Source: Mesaphorura yosii (lineage: Eukaryota > Arthropoda > Collembola > Poduromorpha > Tullbergiidae). From it: a stretch of 64,000 nt of DNA. Positions 23,901-38,600 of the stretch are shown here, piece after piece. Where the stretch lies: the NCBI GenBank assembly GCA_009869945.1, contig WIXG01000022.1:186001-250000 (forward strand), written 5' to 3'. A program made the position numbers and the translations under genes. How positions within the stretch are numbered: position 1 is the stretch's first letter; each line of letters starts with the position of its first letter. The notes beneath the pieces are model-generated. The model was not told the DNA's origin. It searched no databases and saw nothing but the letters and a program-made list of their open reading frames with translations.

Positions 23901-26900
23901 CAAATAACTTAAAAATGAGAGATAACATGATTTTACATTTAAATGAGTTTCTGCAACAAATTCCAAACTCATTACAATGGAGTTCCCTGAACGAATTCGT
24001 AATGCGGCTTGGATTTGTGCAATTGTCCTTGCGGGTAGGAATCCCGGACCTCAACCCGTCAGAGACTCATGTTGAAACGCCGTAGATGTGATTGCGATCG
24101 TAATCAATTTAACTCTTACCTCCTCCAAAAGATTCAGCTAATCCAATTGCAGCTGCGATAATCGTCAAACTCACAACTGACTTGCAGCAAAAATCACACG
24201 CAATATGAGTGAAGAGTGTCGTTACAACATAACCACACGAAAGTAACTATCTTTGAAACTTTTATTTGATCAAATGTTTTCTTTTCAACAAAATATCAAC
24301 TTTGAGTGACTTCAGACGCTCTACGCTCACAACTGATCTTCAGGCGAACATCGATCAATTGCTCGACATTGATTTGGAGATGGACTTCCTACTTGCTGCA
24401 CAAATCAAAGTATTACAGCCCTGCTTATTTAAAGAAGTACAATTTTAGGCCTTTTAAGATGCTCAAGCACATTGCCATAAAATGATTGTACAACCTAAAG
24501 TAGGTATTCTATAATCGAAGTAGTTGTACTGAACGAGCTGCTAAAAAACGAGACCTACCATAAATAGCATCATAAAAAAATAAAAGCAGGAAGTATAATT
24601 GGAGCTATAGGATGTTCTTTTTAACGAAATCAGCCGGTAACAATGCTGACCCTCACTGCACAAAAAAGTAAGCATCATGCACTAATTTTAGGCTGGTTCT
24701 TGACTCCTGAGAAGTTTTATGGCTCTGGAAAGGTGAACACGAAGGAAAGAGCAACAATACAAATAACACAACATAAAAAGATGATTTTATTATGCTTCCG
24801 TATTTATTCTTTAACTCTGGTGGCATCTTTGCTCCAGTTGCACTTGTGCTAAATCCCTTCTCGAACTTCCTGGGTTCCTGCAACAGACAGCGAAAGAAAG
24901 AGCACGAAAAAGTTTATGATTTTATTACACTTTTACTTTATTTTATGGTATGGGCTTACCATTCGTTGCATACCACCTCAACTTCTTTTTAGTGATGTTC
25001 TTCGCTGTTCGTAACATTTTATGATTATGTAATACAAGTATTGTTACATTGTTGTTAATGTTGTGCACTCTTGCTCTTGCTGTCGGCTTCAGAAATTAAG
25101 CAGATCTTGTCCTTTTCCAATTCCAGTCCGAGTGCAATAAAAAATTGGGTCCGTCAGTTCATTCACTTTTTCGACCTTGAGCAGCAAAAAAGTTGAGTCC
25201 TTTGCGTCTTGACTCTCAGGTAAATTCGTGAATCTGCATGGTTGTACTTTATTTCTTGACCATTCAGCTGCATCACACTGTGACCTGAAATATTTCACTA
25301 AAGTAAGGTAAAACGTTTGGAATTTATTTTCCACAAAGTAAGCCGTCGGTCGGAGTTAAAATGAAAGGAAAGGAAGACTGGTAAAAAGCAACACAATTAA
25401 CGTCATTTTTATGTTGCAATTGTCAAATTGCAAGAATCCCTTTTACTTTCAGTGTGCTTTCAGAGACTCAGCATGAGAACCAGTGCACCTGGATCGTGTA
25501 ATTTACTGGAGGTTTTACGCGGTGCAGCAAAAATGATTCACAATATTGCATTTTTAAAAATTATGAGTCTGGATAAACCGTGGGGTATTTCCGTTGTCTT
25601 ATTGTGGGCTTTGTTTTATGGTGCCGCTGACTTACTAGACAGATAATCATGATACGAGGAAATTGCTGGAATAATTTCGAGTTCTGGATAGCCTTCAACA
25701 CGCAAGCAAATAGCGCAGCCTGCCTACCATCTTGATTGGAGCTGCCGTGGTCCAGCATCTTCCAAAATCTTTTGAGAGAATCACAGCCTCCTTCAAAATG
25801 CAAATTCCAAACGCATAAATTATGCCCAAACTTAAAATTTCACTCGGCGAAAGCGGAGCGTAAACTTTGCAAGATGAATTTTTTGTAAAAGTTGGTGAAC
25901 ACGAACAAGCAACTGGGAAAGTAAACGGGAAATGATAAATGAGATTAAAATATTTTGAGAAGAAAATGTAGCAAACTTTTAAGCAGCTTGAGAGTCCTTG
26001 AGCCGGCCTGCCTTTGTATATTTTATGGAAACTTCCCAGCCGTCTTAAGTGAAGAATTTTGGCGGCGTCTCTTTCACTCTGCGTCTGCTTCACTGCCCCT
26101 CAATCTCAGCTACGCTCTGCGAAATGGGAACGACGGAAAAGTTGAGAAACAGAATAAAATGGATCAACTCACAAGTAGCCAAACTGCAAAGTAAGTAGAT
26201 AAGCGTATTAGGTAGAAAGTTACCACGTACTTGAACTCAATTTATAAGTTTTGCATCTCATATGCCAAGTACCTGCGAGCCGAGTCGAGTCGAGCTCTAG
26301 TCACAAAATCTACTCGTTCAACACGGACCACCGCATCAGAGCCATGCCTTGGCGCAGTAAACTAATTCCGCATTATTGGTTTTCGGGTCTGAGTAAGAGA
26401 ATCTTGTGTTGGGAGAATGAACGTCTTCGTCTCCCTATTTCTCTTTTATTAATCCAATCAACTATCCCATAAGATTTATTGCCGAGCACGTTTTCTTCCA
26501 TTTTCTCTCGCTTTGGTAAAAGTTTTCTCCGATTTACATTAGTTGTACTGTTGGTAGTATGTGAATGTGAAATGCCGTGATTTATTTCTCATTACATTAA
26601 GAAAGAATCGCACATATTGAGCAAGAATGATTTATCAGGCTTCCGTGAAACTTTCTCCCACACGGTATTGAGCGACTTCTTCCAAGGAAAGGCAAATTTC
26701 ACATTCGGCCGTACGTAAAGTGAGCAAAGCAAAGCGAAAAGGCACTGTCAAAATTGGGAAGATTTATCATCTCCAAAATTTATTACTTACAAACTGGAGA
26801 GTACAATTAATAGAAGCAGGATCACAGGTTTATGTGCTGGAGTTTTAATTAGAAAACTGCTCCTCCTGTCTTAATCGTCATGAATTCAAGCATTGCCTAT

Positions 26901-29580
26901 TCGCTTGGCGGAAGGATTTGGAGAGTCACCAGCATTTCCCCCGGAATGAGACATTTTCCTCTCTCAATCCACGCACTCTTACAGCCAATACTTCCCATTG
27001 GCATAAAATCTTATCAGAATGACTTTCCTTTCCTTGTTGTCCCGTTCCACCGTACCAAGCCATAACAAATCACCTGTGAAGTATGTTGGTAATGGTGTAA
27101 ATTATGTGTGAAACTTTTATAATATTTCCAGCGTGAAAAATACACACACTCGTCGGGTTCGGTAAAACGCAGTGCAGGGCTCCAGGCACGTGCAGTGCGA
27201 ATTGAACCTGAACCAAGACCAAGTCTCACCACGACGCGATGGTGCTGGTTGGCTGTTGTTGTCCATGTTTATGGAAAGATTTATCGCCAATACCAAGAAA
27301 AAAGCATTGCAACTCTTTTTCTTCAAAAAATTATATATGAGAACAAGGAAAGACAACACATTGAGAGAAATAATGTGCTTTTGCAACCGAGCGCATATTT
27401 CACTCTCTTTCTGCCCAAGTCAAAGTAAGAAAAATGTGATCTCACACACAACATGCACATGCACGAATAAAAAATTCGTTTCGTTTTGGTGGTGCACAGT
27501 GCAGGACAGACTCGATTTATAATAATCAGGATTTATGAGATTTTCTTCTACTTTTTGGGTTTCTTTCCTTTCATACATTTGCTGGCTGCGCCGTGCACAC
27601 GCACGGCACTCCGTGAACCCACCCACAGTTCTTGTTATTTGCTTGCACATTGCATTGTATCACAACTCTCGTATATCATCATCATTTTTATTCGCAAAAG
27701 GAAATCCACCATTCGCCAACCAGCAGCGAGATGGTCACGACGGAGCCCAGCACCGGATGCATCGTACTGAACGCACGAAAGCAAGATTTGTGGGTTTGGT
27801 TTCGATATTCGGACAATGGCAGGCACCTGACTTGGTCAAAAAATGCTCATGGTCAGCAGTCAGCATGAAACATGACGGCGCTTTGTTTCCGTCATCGTGT
27901 TTTGTCCCAATCAGCCAAAAGAAGCCAATTCCAAATCTTTTACCCGACAGTCGTAATTGATATGTGTACAACAATAAGCAAGCAACATTTTATTATGTTC
28001 CACGACAAATAAGGAAATGCTGACTAAAGAGATTAAATGTTCAAAGAGAAAATCTCTTCCTCACCTTCACACAAGCAACATGAATGCTTGGAACTTGGAA
28101 TTGCTAATGTTGCTAAGTTGCAGCTTCTCCTTAATTTTATATCTCACATCGACATTGAGTGAAAGTCTGGTGATCGGAATTGAGTGCGATGCAAACTGCT
28201 GCAAATGGAGTGAGAGCGAAACGGAAGCCATGAATTCACATATCTTTTCGATTAAACTTGGCCCATCAATCTCGCCAGAACCTTTTCCGTTCATTCGTTC
28301 ATTTCTTCCTCTCTTCTGGGTTTAGTACCGCTGTCTTCTGTGAATCTATGGCTTTGGTTTGACCTGCACAATGAAACAGAAAATAAAACATCTGTGAATG
28401 CTGCGATGTAGCGAACCAGCATAAAGAGATGAACCAAATCAAGCCTAATTCCTCTGATACGCACGCAGTGTGATCCACAAGAGAATTGAAAATCGAACTC
28501 TACGCTGTGCCGTGCTGTGCTTTACGGAGAAATCAGCTTCGCTAAGCTAAGGACTTTCTTCTAAATCTGTCTTTTCGAACATTGAATTATGCCTTACCAA
28601 GCAACGCATCCATCTAAGGTCTTAAGCCTTACTGCAGGCAACTTGCCTTTGGAGTAGCATCACGTCCGTGCTTCCAGAAACCTGGAAATTGGAAAACGCT
28701 TCTTCGTATTCCAAAAAGAGCCATATTTCTTCCATATTCCATTATTTTTTTCCTCCTTCTAATCCTTCTTCTCCTTGCGCCTTGCTCCGTCTTCCATCTG
28801 GGCTCTCTTTTGATACGTGGAGTCTGCAGTCTTCGGTGCAACTCTTTCCCTCTTGCGCAGTGGTGGGCATCTTGATTCATGGAGCTCATGTTTCTTTTCT
28901 TCTCTCTGTCCAAGATAAATAAGCGCATAACTAAACTTCTTGTTTGCTTCATCTCGTACAATTCTAAACTCTTTTCCGCAATGGCCTCGGGCTTTTAGTC
29001 ATTGCCACCATTGTCGAAATATCAGACCCGGATTTAAATTTAGAATGAGAGACAAGTTAGAACTTTAAACTGCATGTGAAATGCACGTTTTGCAACCCGA
29101 AATGATTAGTATCTTTACAAAATTCCAGGTAGATTGGTTTTCGTAGTGGAGTAAATGCAGCGACATGAGGTCTGAATGAATGAAAGCAGCAACCATGAAT
29201 CTTTAGCATTAATCTTCCACGTAAACTTTGAATATTAACAGGAAGAATGAGATATGAGACTGACAGCAACAACCAAGTCAGTGTACGGGAAGAAAGGAAC
29301 TAACTGAATTTTCATTTACATTATTTTTTATTCAAAAAGCAACATGGCATTAGCATTAGCAAGGTATGAGCAAACTTTTGTGTACTCCTTACGCACGTTT
29401 ATGTGCTCGCTCCTCTCGCCTGCTTTTTTCCTTCCGAGACGAGACTTCTTTCCTATTCTCATTCCAAGTCGTCTGTCCAACATAATTTATGTAGCAAGAC
29501 TGTGATTAATGGAATTACTTTTGGAAGGAGATTTATTTATGAGTCTCGCCTGAACAAACATTGTAGATGCTATGCCGTGC
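20977..29580. other. Non-coding DNA downstream of Ubx, no gene seen
   Basis: I find no family-like protein, RNA gene or mobile element here. Open frames are short and random in composition. A purine-rich stretch at about 23120-23190 contains GAGGGAGAG and related cores. A partial tRNA B-box look-alike near 22882 has no matching A box or stems. The region is probably Ubx-Antp intergenic DNA, judged by conserved Hox order and the + orientation of Ubx. Confidence 0.6.
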
Positions 29581-29612
29581 TTGGCTTGGCTTGGCTTGGC
29601 TCTGACTCTGAC
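29581..29612. repeat. (TTGGC)4 tandem pentamer followed by TCTGAC repeat
   Basis: Four perfect TTGGC units (29581-29600) are followed by TCTGACTCTGAC (29601-29612). TTGGC is the half-site of nuclear factor I. The exact reverse complement of the 20-base array is at 46474-46493. Confidence 0.75.
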
Positions 29613-32600
29613 TCTCGAATTTTGATCCAACTCATTTTCCTCTTGGTATTGTGTTGGAGTTTGAGCCATGACCAGTCAGCAGCTTCTGAGCATGGAGTTA
29701 TCAAGGCAAAAAAAGAGACGCGGTCACGTGAAGAAAAGGCTTGAGAACTGAGAAAGTTCCCTTTACTTTCAGCAGAAGGATCTGATCTTCTCATACTTCA
29801 TTAATAATAATTTGACGAAAGTCAAGGTCATTAATTTGGAAAACGCGAGAGCCCATTCTGGAGAATCGTAAAATATTAAGAATACAATCAAAAGGAAGAG
29901 AGTAAATGAGAAATGTTACACAAAATTGGCAATGGAGCAGGTGAATCTCTTCAAGAATTGTAGGACAACGACGGTTATGAATTCATGAATTTTTCAACAT
30001 TCATTTCAAAGTTACATAAAAGTTATCTAGTCTAATTGTGGGTTTCTTTGTGCAAGCAAACCTCGAAATTATTAAGTGAAGCAAAGTAAGGCGCAGGGCT
30101 TGGGCTACCAAATATCTTCAGTAAGCAATAATTAATTATGGAGAAAGAATGGAGCAGGAGCAACCAAACGAACTTTTTTGTAACAAGCACTAGTCAGGCT
30201 GCATAAACTCGGAGAATTTAAATTTATCGTTTCAGTGTTTTCGTTTTCATGTTCTCTGCTTTCTTGGCCGTAACTCATTGACTGAAATGAAATCAAACAA
30301 AAAGCCGGTTAACTTCGCCTTGATTCTGCGTGCTCAACCGAGTTGCTCATCCTTTTACTTCAAAATTGCTCGTATTGTCTTGAAGCGATTAAATTTTGGG
30401 CTGGGGCACAAGTTCCGCTTGGCACAAAAGGCCGAGCAAAAAGTCTTTTGCTCGTCTCCTGTTTTGCATTGTACTCGTAATTAATTACTTTTAATAATAA
30501 AAATCGGGAGTAAACTTGAGAAAAAGCGAATCGACTGGAAGGGGAGTTTTCAAAATGTATTTTTAAATGCAATATGCAAGAAGTTGCATGACTTCTTTAC
30601 TGAGCCGTGCCCGTACGTGAAAGTGAAGCTCTTTAATAAATTATGGTTTCATTCTGCGCCGCGTCTCGCGCACGTTAATTTAATATCTATTCGAAGTCAT
30701 TAAGTAAGTAATTGGCGTATTGCTTCATTTGATTATCGTTGAATAAAAAAGCAAACAGTTTTGTAGTGCTGTAGAAAGGGTAATGCTAACCTTATGCTCA
30801 GCCCGCGTGATTAATTACTATTACAATTTAATTGGTTAAAAGATGTTCTGCGCTCAGAGTATGGAGAATACGTAAGTAGATTAAATTGCAGCCGATTTCT
30901 TTGTTTTGCACCGTCTGCTCTTTTCCGTAAGTTACTGCAAGCGAAGCAAGACTAGTTCAGGCTGGAGAGGATCCATCGGAGTGAGGGCATACGTTGTCTA
31001 TGTCTGCTCGGCTCAAATCTCAAAGGAGTTGTAAATTATAGGCAGAACTCTGAGAAAACTCCAAGATTAAAGCAGTCTCCCAAAAATTTGAATAAATGAG
31101 TCTGGTGAAAAAGCATCGAATTAATTCGTCCAATCTTTTCGTAAATTCGAACTCAATGCGATACTATTTTTTACTCATGCAATGTAGCACACTGCAATAT
31201 CGAATCATTCTCCTCGAGGATTGAATTTTGCCGAGATATACTACCATTTCCATAAACGCTCGCTACGGTTTTGAAGTGTCATACCGTCACTAACTCGAAA
31301 AAGTCGGAAGTGAACCGGAACATATTTAAACCACATGCATTCACTTCATTTATTCGCTCACGCTTCTGATGGGAGCGAGCATCCTGCGACAGGCGAGCAC
31401 GACACTGCGCATCGAAACCAGAATAGAATTAGAATAGAAATGGAGAAGAGAGAAAGGGTTGAACCCCACTGTAACTGCAGCGCAGTCGAGTTCTAATGAA
31501 CTAGTCAATAATTTGTTCACAGAATTGTAAAAAAGCGTATTATAATGGATTCAAATGGAAGATGGGTGAAAAAAAGACGTCTAAGTCGTAAAGGGGTAGG
31601 TTTCCTAATTTTCACAGTTCATTTCTCCGTGCTGCATCGTTCCGTGAAGCAGTGAAGATGCAGTGTGGTGGATTTTTCTTAACAAGTCAATAGGACCACA
31701 GTCACACTCGCTGGTCACACCAGCTGCCAAGCAGTCTTGCCTATTCCGAGTCATAATAAAAAGTGTATCAATTTAAATATGGTTCAAGATGAATGCGAAT
31801 AGTGGAGTCAGTCAATGAGGTCAGGCAAGACAGCACAAAGAGTTAAATGAAAACAGTTTCAAGACGCGAATAAAAGAATAATAAACTCTAAAAATTAGGG
31901 CTTCGAAAGTGATCCAGAAAAAAAAATTATATTCATGCACAATCACTCCTCCTTTCGATGCAATTGCATGAATTACTTGCGTGAATGCCTTTGTAGAGCG
32001 TAAATTGAAGGAGCATACGAACCGAACTTGATTTCTATTCGCATGTAAATTAAAAAGTTCAACCCATTTTCTCTGCTGAGCTGAATACTCACGACGACCA
32101 CGACTTGTCTTGACTGCGTAAAAAACGCGAGATTTATTTCTTCATTTTGTATAGGTGTGAAATGATAAAATGCGTTTTCCTGTGCATGTGTGCTGCTCAA
32201 CGCAATGCAATGCATCGTGTCTGATTTACATTACAGGAAAATAAGAATTCTCTCGAGTTAATTATTTCACTATGCCTACTATGTCCATGCGTTGCTGTAA
32301 ATGAAGCTCGAGTTCGCATATCACGCTTGCTCGCATGCGTGCAGGGCATGTTCTAATTTATCGGTCCAACTGACAAGAAAGCGAGGCCGGAGAATAATGA
32401 ATAATGATGTACAGCGCGTCGCGTTCCATATTATGAACTTTTCGTGCAAAAGGAAAAGGGAGTAAGTTTGCATTTTACTCATCACATTATTATTGTTTAA
32501 ATAATTAGTTTCTTCTTTTCTTTCCTGGCAATGCCTGGCCTTGCTCGTAACGCGAAATCGCTGATCCTAATTTGATTTCTGAAACTTTATAATTGGACTC

Positions 32601-35600
32601 TTGCGTTGCAGTTCGGGAATTCTGAAAACCTCATTATGCTTGTAATAGAATGGCATGGCATTGCGGTGGCATGCACAGGATGTGAGGCTTGACAAGGCAC
32701 TCCGCCAATATTTTTCCTGTAATCAGATTAAGTTTGAGTGTTTAAATTTATTCGTAGGAAATTTCGTACCTTTGCCTTATCGAATTATGAATAAATCTTG
32801 CCCAGTTAATTAACTTGTTCAGGGTGATTTTGAAGCCCTTAATTTACTTTCTGTCATTTCGCGCCAGTGCCAGAATTGGGAAGAGTGAAGTGAATACTGC
32901 GAGTGAAACAATGGTCGTGCGCCATTGCCATTACAAGTCTCATCGACGCAATAATCTCCCCTTAATTTTTCTTCCATTTAATAAGTGTTATAAAATTATC
33001 AACCGAAAAGGCCGCAAGAGAAAAGAAGTGGTTCGGTGACGAAGATGCCATAAAGTATAATTGAGTGTCATAAAACATCACGGCATAATGTCTATCTCTG
33101 CCCGAAGATGAGACTTGCGACAAAAGATTGTTTGGTTTCGTTTCATTTGAATCATTTTTATTTCTCCGACTGTCGGTCTGTGCTTCGTATCTGCACATAC
33201 TTGAATCGGACTGCACATTTTTAGATAACACAATAGATACAAAATTTTCTTATTACGAAGCCTAAAATGAATAAATTTCCCTTCGCCAGAGCTGGGAGCC
33301 AAGCATCGTACAATAAAGCCCAGTACAACCAACTTCCAATCAGCATAATTCTTTCGTACTTCATCCGATATAAAAATTCATTAAATTTTTCCTGCACTCG
33401 TGTTTTCGCGTTGCATTATTTGAAAATTCCCTGTAGTAATGAAGGAGGAGAGAAAATTTATATTACATTTCCCGTTCAGATTTATCATTCCATATTTTAC
33501 AGCAGCGACGGCAAGGCGAGGCTTGGTGGAGAAGCAGGCGAGTGGAGCTGAGACTCCTTCCACTCTATAAACAATGATGGCTTAATTTTGTTAGTCGAAA
33601 AAGTATTTGAGGGAAGCGCTTCGAGTAATTTATACGAACACATTTTTCTAGCTTAATTTTAAAGACTTATGGATGCCATTCCGAGTCGGGCTGGCAAAGT
33701 ACAACGACTGGGAGTCCATTGTTCGGCTTCGATGCTCCTCGCTCGTCTCCTCGCTCGAAGTTGTTTTCCATTTCAAAATTTACTGCTCCAATTTCAAGAA
33801 CAAAGGCAAAACAAATTATACGCGACACCTTCTAAATACCTGAATGCCAGCGAAGAATAACAACGCAGTAGTCACGTTATAATTTAATGAGGAAGCCTGC
33901 GTGTCTGCAGCATTGGACAACAACGCGAGAAACAGCAAATTCTCCATTAACTAAAAAGGATGTACACGTATTACCAAAATGTCAAGTGGGAACAAATTAA
34001 CTAGCATTTTTAGAAACCCAACATTTTAGAGGAACGAGCGACGTCCCGGTTTAAGTTCTGCCCGGTTGAGTTATGTGATGTTTTCAACGAGTGGAGCATT
34101 ACCATCACCATTAACATTGCTTCGTCGCAAAACACCGTAAGAGTATAATATACTTCATTACGTAAAGTAAATATAAACAAAGCAGCGGATGGAGAATCCT
34201 TGAGTTATGACCGAGTTCGCGCCGTAAGTAAATTCGCCTTGCCCTGCGTCCTGAAATTGCGTCGGTGTGAATTTGTGAAACTGATTTGCCGAAAGTTCTG
34301 GTCTTCGTCAACTCCTTTCTCAAAGGAAATACCGAAAACTTGCGTGGCTGGCATGAAGCCTTCACTTCACGACCTCGTCCATCATAATTCGCAGCCACTA
34401 CGCCACACCACACCATGCTTGCGCAGGCCACCGAGAGAACAGAATGGTGACTAAATTAGAAGCGGATGGATCGGAATCAGAGCCAGAATTTAATTTCGCA
34501 TTCCATCCTCTACACACAATACATAATAATATTCGTCATATTAATGCTCCGACACCATTCGGAATTCTAACCGTGTGTGAGATTTCAGGATTTTCAACCT
34601 CGATGACTTGCCCGTGCCCATATTGAAAGCACCGCGATGAGTTGATCAAGAGGAAAGTGGAAAAATATTTCGTCGTCGAGGGTGATTGGTATTCCAGTCG
34701 TAAGATTCTCAAGATGAGAAGCATCACATTAATATTATTTCCTCCGTTCCATTCCAAACTAAATACGTGCGGCAGTAGCAGCGACTCAGCAGCAGAATAA
34801 ATATGCACTTGCTCATTCTCATTCCATATGCTGTGCTGGCTGCGACTGCAATGCAATATGAGACTCTGGTGGTTTCCTCTTCCATGATTCAACGGAACGC
34901 TGCTGCTGCTCCCGTTGCATTTGATAATATGAAAATGCCGAAAAATAAAAGATAGAGATTACGAAAAAATTCGGCAGCAGCATTTCCACCTACTCCGTCG
35001 TCGCAAATACATAATTCTCGAGACATGCCCACTTTGAATGCACAAATAGTGGGAAGAAATTTTTCGGTGCTGGGCCACGCAGTCAACTTGTACACTATCG
35101 AAGCATTGCCCATTGCGTAATGTGGTGGCATTTGGCGCTGAGAAATTGTCATTTCAAATCACGTCCTCTCGTGCTTTTATTTTCTCCCTATCTCCACGTT
35201 CATTTCACAAAATTTTAGGCCCAAGCCCACGTCCTTCGTTTTGAGTTCTTGGTAGATGAATTATGTGCCATATACATGTTTGGTGATGTCAGGCATCTGG
35301 TTTCGACTTGATCTGTGACCCTTAAACTATATCACTCGACGCCTGCCTCGTTCTCTGGCTTCACTTGGCAAGGAAACCAGGGCTTGGTACCCGGCTCACG
35401 GACGCACGCATCCCGCAACTCACGTGCGCTGACTCCACTCCCATTTCTCGTGCTGTCATATTTTATATTTTCAACAAGAATGAAAATAAATAGAAATGAA
35501 TGGTGAGAACGAATCCAACTGGACTGGACTTTCTCTCTCCCGCCCGTTCGTATTTCTCATTTTCGACCACTTTCTCTCTAACGATAATAAAGTATCGAAT

Positions 35601-38600
35601 TTCGCTCGACGCGCTCGCCACCACCATGACCATAATTTGCGCATCGCTCTTTGCTGCGCACAGCTTCGCGTACCAAACCTGCACTTCTTTATTATGCTGG
35701 TCGAAATTGCGTGCAGAGTTATGAATTCAACGTGGGGGCACTACATAGTAGAATTACGAATGAATGTCCGGGTGCAATAAAACTCAATTAAAAATATTGT
35801 AATTGGAATTTTGAAACGCAGTACGTGGTACGTGCATATGGCTAGTTTTCTGAGTTGGGGAATGGTCAGAGGAGAACGATTTTAATTAATAAATTAAAAT
35901 GAAATTTTTAACGTGCCCTGCAGAGATATGAAATTGCATTGAATCTGGAAGGAAGCGGGATACAAGGCCAAAAGTCCACTACGGAGTTTGTTGGTACTTA
36001 ACCCAAAATACTAGTTAGACGAATGTAGTGAGAAATGTATGACTTACGACTACCTCCGTCTGATCCGAGCTCCGTTTCGCCCTGCATGGCCGGAGTTCGT
36101 GGCCCATGCGAAATGGATAAGGCAATATATATGGTGTCAGCATAGTTCACATCTATCAAGCGCTTTCCGCGTAGAATAAAATTTTTGTCATCTCTCCAAC
36201 GATTAATCATGGAACAAAATTTATTACGTTGGAAATGGAAATGGAAGTGAAAACGCTGCACTCGTAGTCGTATACCATTTCCAAAATATGTGTGGCGTGG
36301 CGGAAGAAAAGTGGCTGAGAGAATCAGCAAGCGCAAGCCACTGCATGCACTGCGTTGTCAGAAACTTGTGCCTGTGCTTATTACGAAGAGAGGATTGGAC
36401 TCAGCGTTTTCTTATTTCCTTCCCTTCCCGGCGTGTCTCCTCCGTGGCACATAAATTTCCCACCTCTTTATACCATGGCGTATTTCATATTAATGCCGAG
36501 AATAAGAATTTCCGGATCTCTAATACCAAGCGAGAGAGCGACCGACCCCAAGTTAGAAGTATTTCATAAGTATTAGATTAGAATACTAGCCTTCTTCATT
36601 GAGCTTGCTTTCTACGAGCATAGAAGACAGTCTCATTGCGAGTTCGACCGTATACCAAAAACAAAGGAAATCGATCACCCAGGACAAATGCTCGATGCAA
36701 TTAAAGCTGGATTACAATTTATCACGGGCAGGAATATGGTTTTCCATTTTTCAATTCAATTAACACTTTCCACAAATAATATCAGAAAAAGGGGAAAACT
36801 TTACAATTACAATTTCAGGTTTCTCATCTTTTCTCAACGCGGCAGCTAGTAGAAAGTTTTCGAGCTGCGCTCGTAATTCTTGTGAAAAAAAGAGGAAACA
36901 ATAATACCACCCATGGCGAGCAGTAATAACCATTTGATTCAAGCATTGAGCACGTGATAATCGAATCAACTACTCTAATCTTTCGAACTCGAGCATCAGT
37001 GAAGATGCCTTTGCAAAAAATGGAGCAGACCTTAGCTTACCTTCTCACCAAGCGCGTGTCAAGTTCCATATGCCGAGTACAAAGTGTATCAGTTCCAGAT
37101 TATGTTTAGTACGTCCATTGCTGGATCCCATCATCAATCAAGCTTCCAAATCATCAGCATGGGGTTCCACGTGTGCAAGCTCTGTGAATTTATAAATGGA
37201 ATTATGGAATAGTCGTCCAATTTTAAAGAAAAGTCAAGTTTAAATCATTTTGAGTCAAATTCTGTCTTGAAGACATCGAGAGTTCATCAGTGTTCAACTC
37301 ATCAGCTCGGGTACGCCGTTTAGCTTTTGAAAAATACGAACAAAAAGGTCGGACTTGAATTTCTAAGTATATTTTTTATTTACGCAATGCAAATACGTTG
37401 CAATGCAATAATTGCATTTTAATTTGTTCAAACCTAAGCCTGTTTGCATTTGTATATTGCACTTCGCTGCAGTATTATGACATAGATCATCTTCATTCTG
37501 TGGAATATTTACTTCATGCGTATATGTGTGAGAGATAAGACCGGGTGGAGGAAAGTCACAATAAGTCTTAAATAATTTTTAGTTTAATAAATACGAACGT
37601 ATTTTTTCGTATTCCTGTATGAAAACTGTCCATCTGACTCGGAGCGAAAACCGGGTCTGCGTTGTTCGCGCATGATAAATGCTATCTCTTCTTATTTACA
37701 AAGCGCAATGAATCTTATTCCTATTCTTGCGTTATTTATTTTTATTTATAACAAGTTTGATTAGAAAAGGGTTTCATTCTTGTCCATTGTGAGCCGCTTT
37801 CACAACACACACTCCTATCTGAGCTACGAGTGTAAATACCTGTGAGACGGTGTCCATTTTCCCTTTGTGACCTCGCAGAGAGCTCAATTGTACACAATTT
37901 TTTAATTCAGTGATAACAAGAAGGATGCGCATTCTTTATGCATTACATTTTTCTTGCCATTGTACATTTTTCTTATAAATATAATTTGAACAATTGTAAA
38001 AGGCTCCCTGCCGTGTCCGGATGGGAATCCAAGTGAAGTACAACCTTTCTTCTGCCGGCGCGAAGGTCCCTTTATCATCCTTCCAGATATTTTACCATCA
38101 TCCTTTACTAATATGACTGCTGCTGCTTGCTAAATGTGAGTTATAGCAGCGTTCTCGCTTGTGGGCCCGTTTTATGGTGTTTTGGAGAAAACTTTGCCTG
38201 GACGGAGGGTAAGTGTTTATGATGGAGCACGAGGAAGGGACCACCTTCAAATGCTTCAAATAGAACTTCCTCTTGAACCCTGCCTGCCTGCTATCATGCC
38301 TTGACTCCCTGCACTGCTGTGCACCACGATCAGCATTATCATTATTTCAGATAAATAGCCTTATTATAAACGAATTACTCTTTCAAGCAGCACCTCCAGC
38401 AGGACAACACTTCTTTACTTGGCACTTGCATTCTGTAAGAAACCAACTACTGGCCAGCCGTATGGATTCTGTCTAATCTTTTTTTTTAATTTTGGAGCGA
38501 TGATTTATGGCCTTCAGGTTGAATCAAAATTTGATTCGAATCCTGAGCCTGGCTGTCACGCTGTACATCCGGCGCAAAAGACGCATCAATGGCCGCAAAA

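Noticed and set aside
36265-36656. GTATACC matches at about 36268 and 36650 as microRNA sites
   Set aside because: Isolated, outside the presumed Ubx 3' UTR, and at about the background frequency for a 7-mer in 64 kb.
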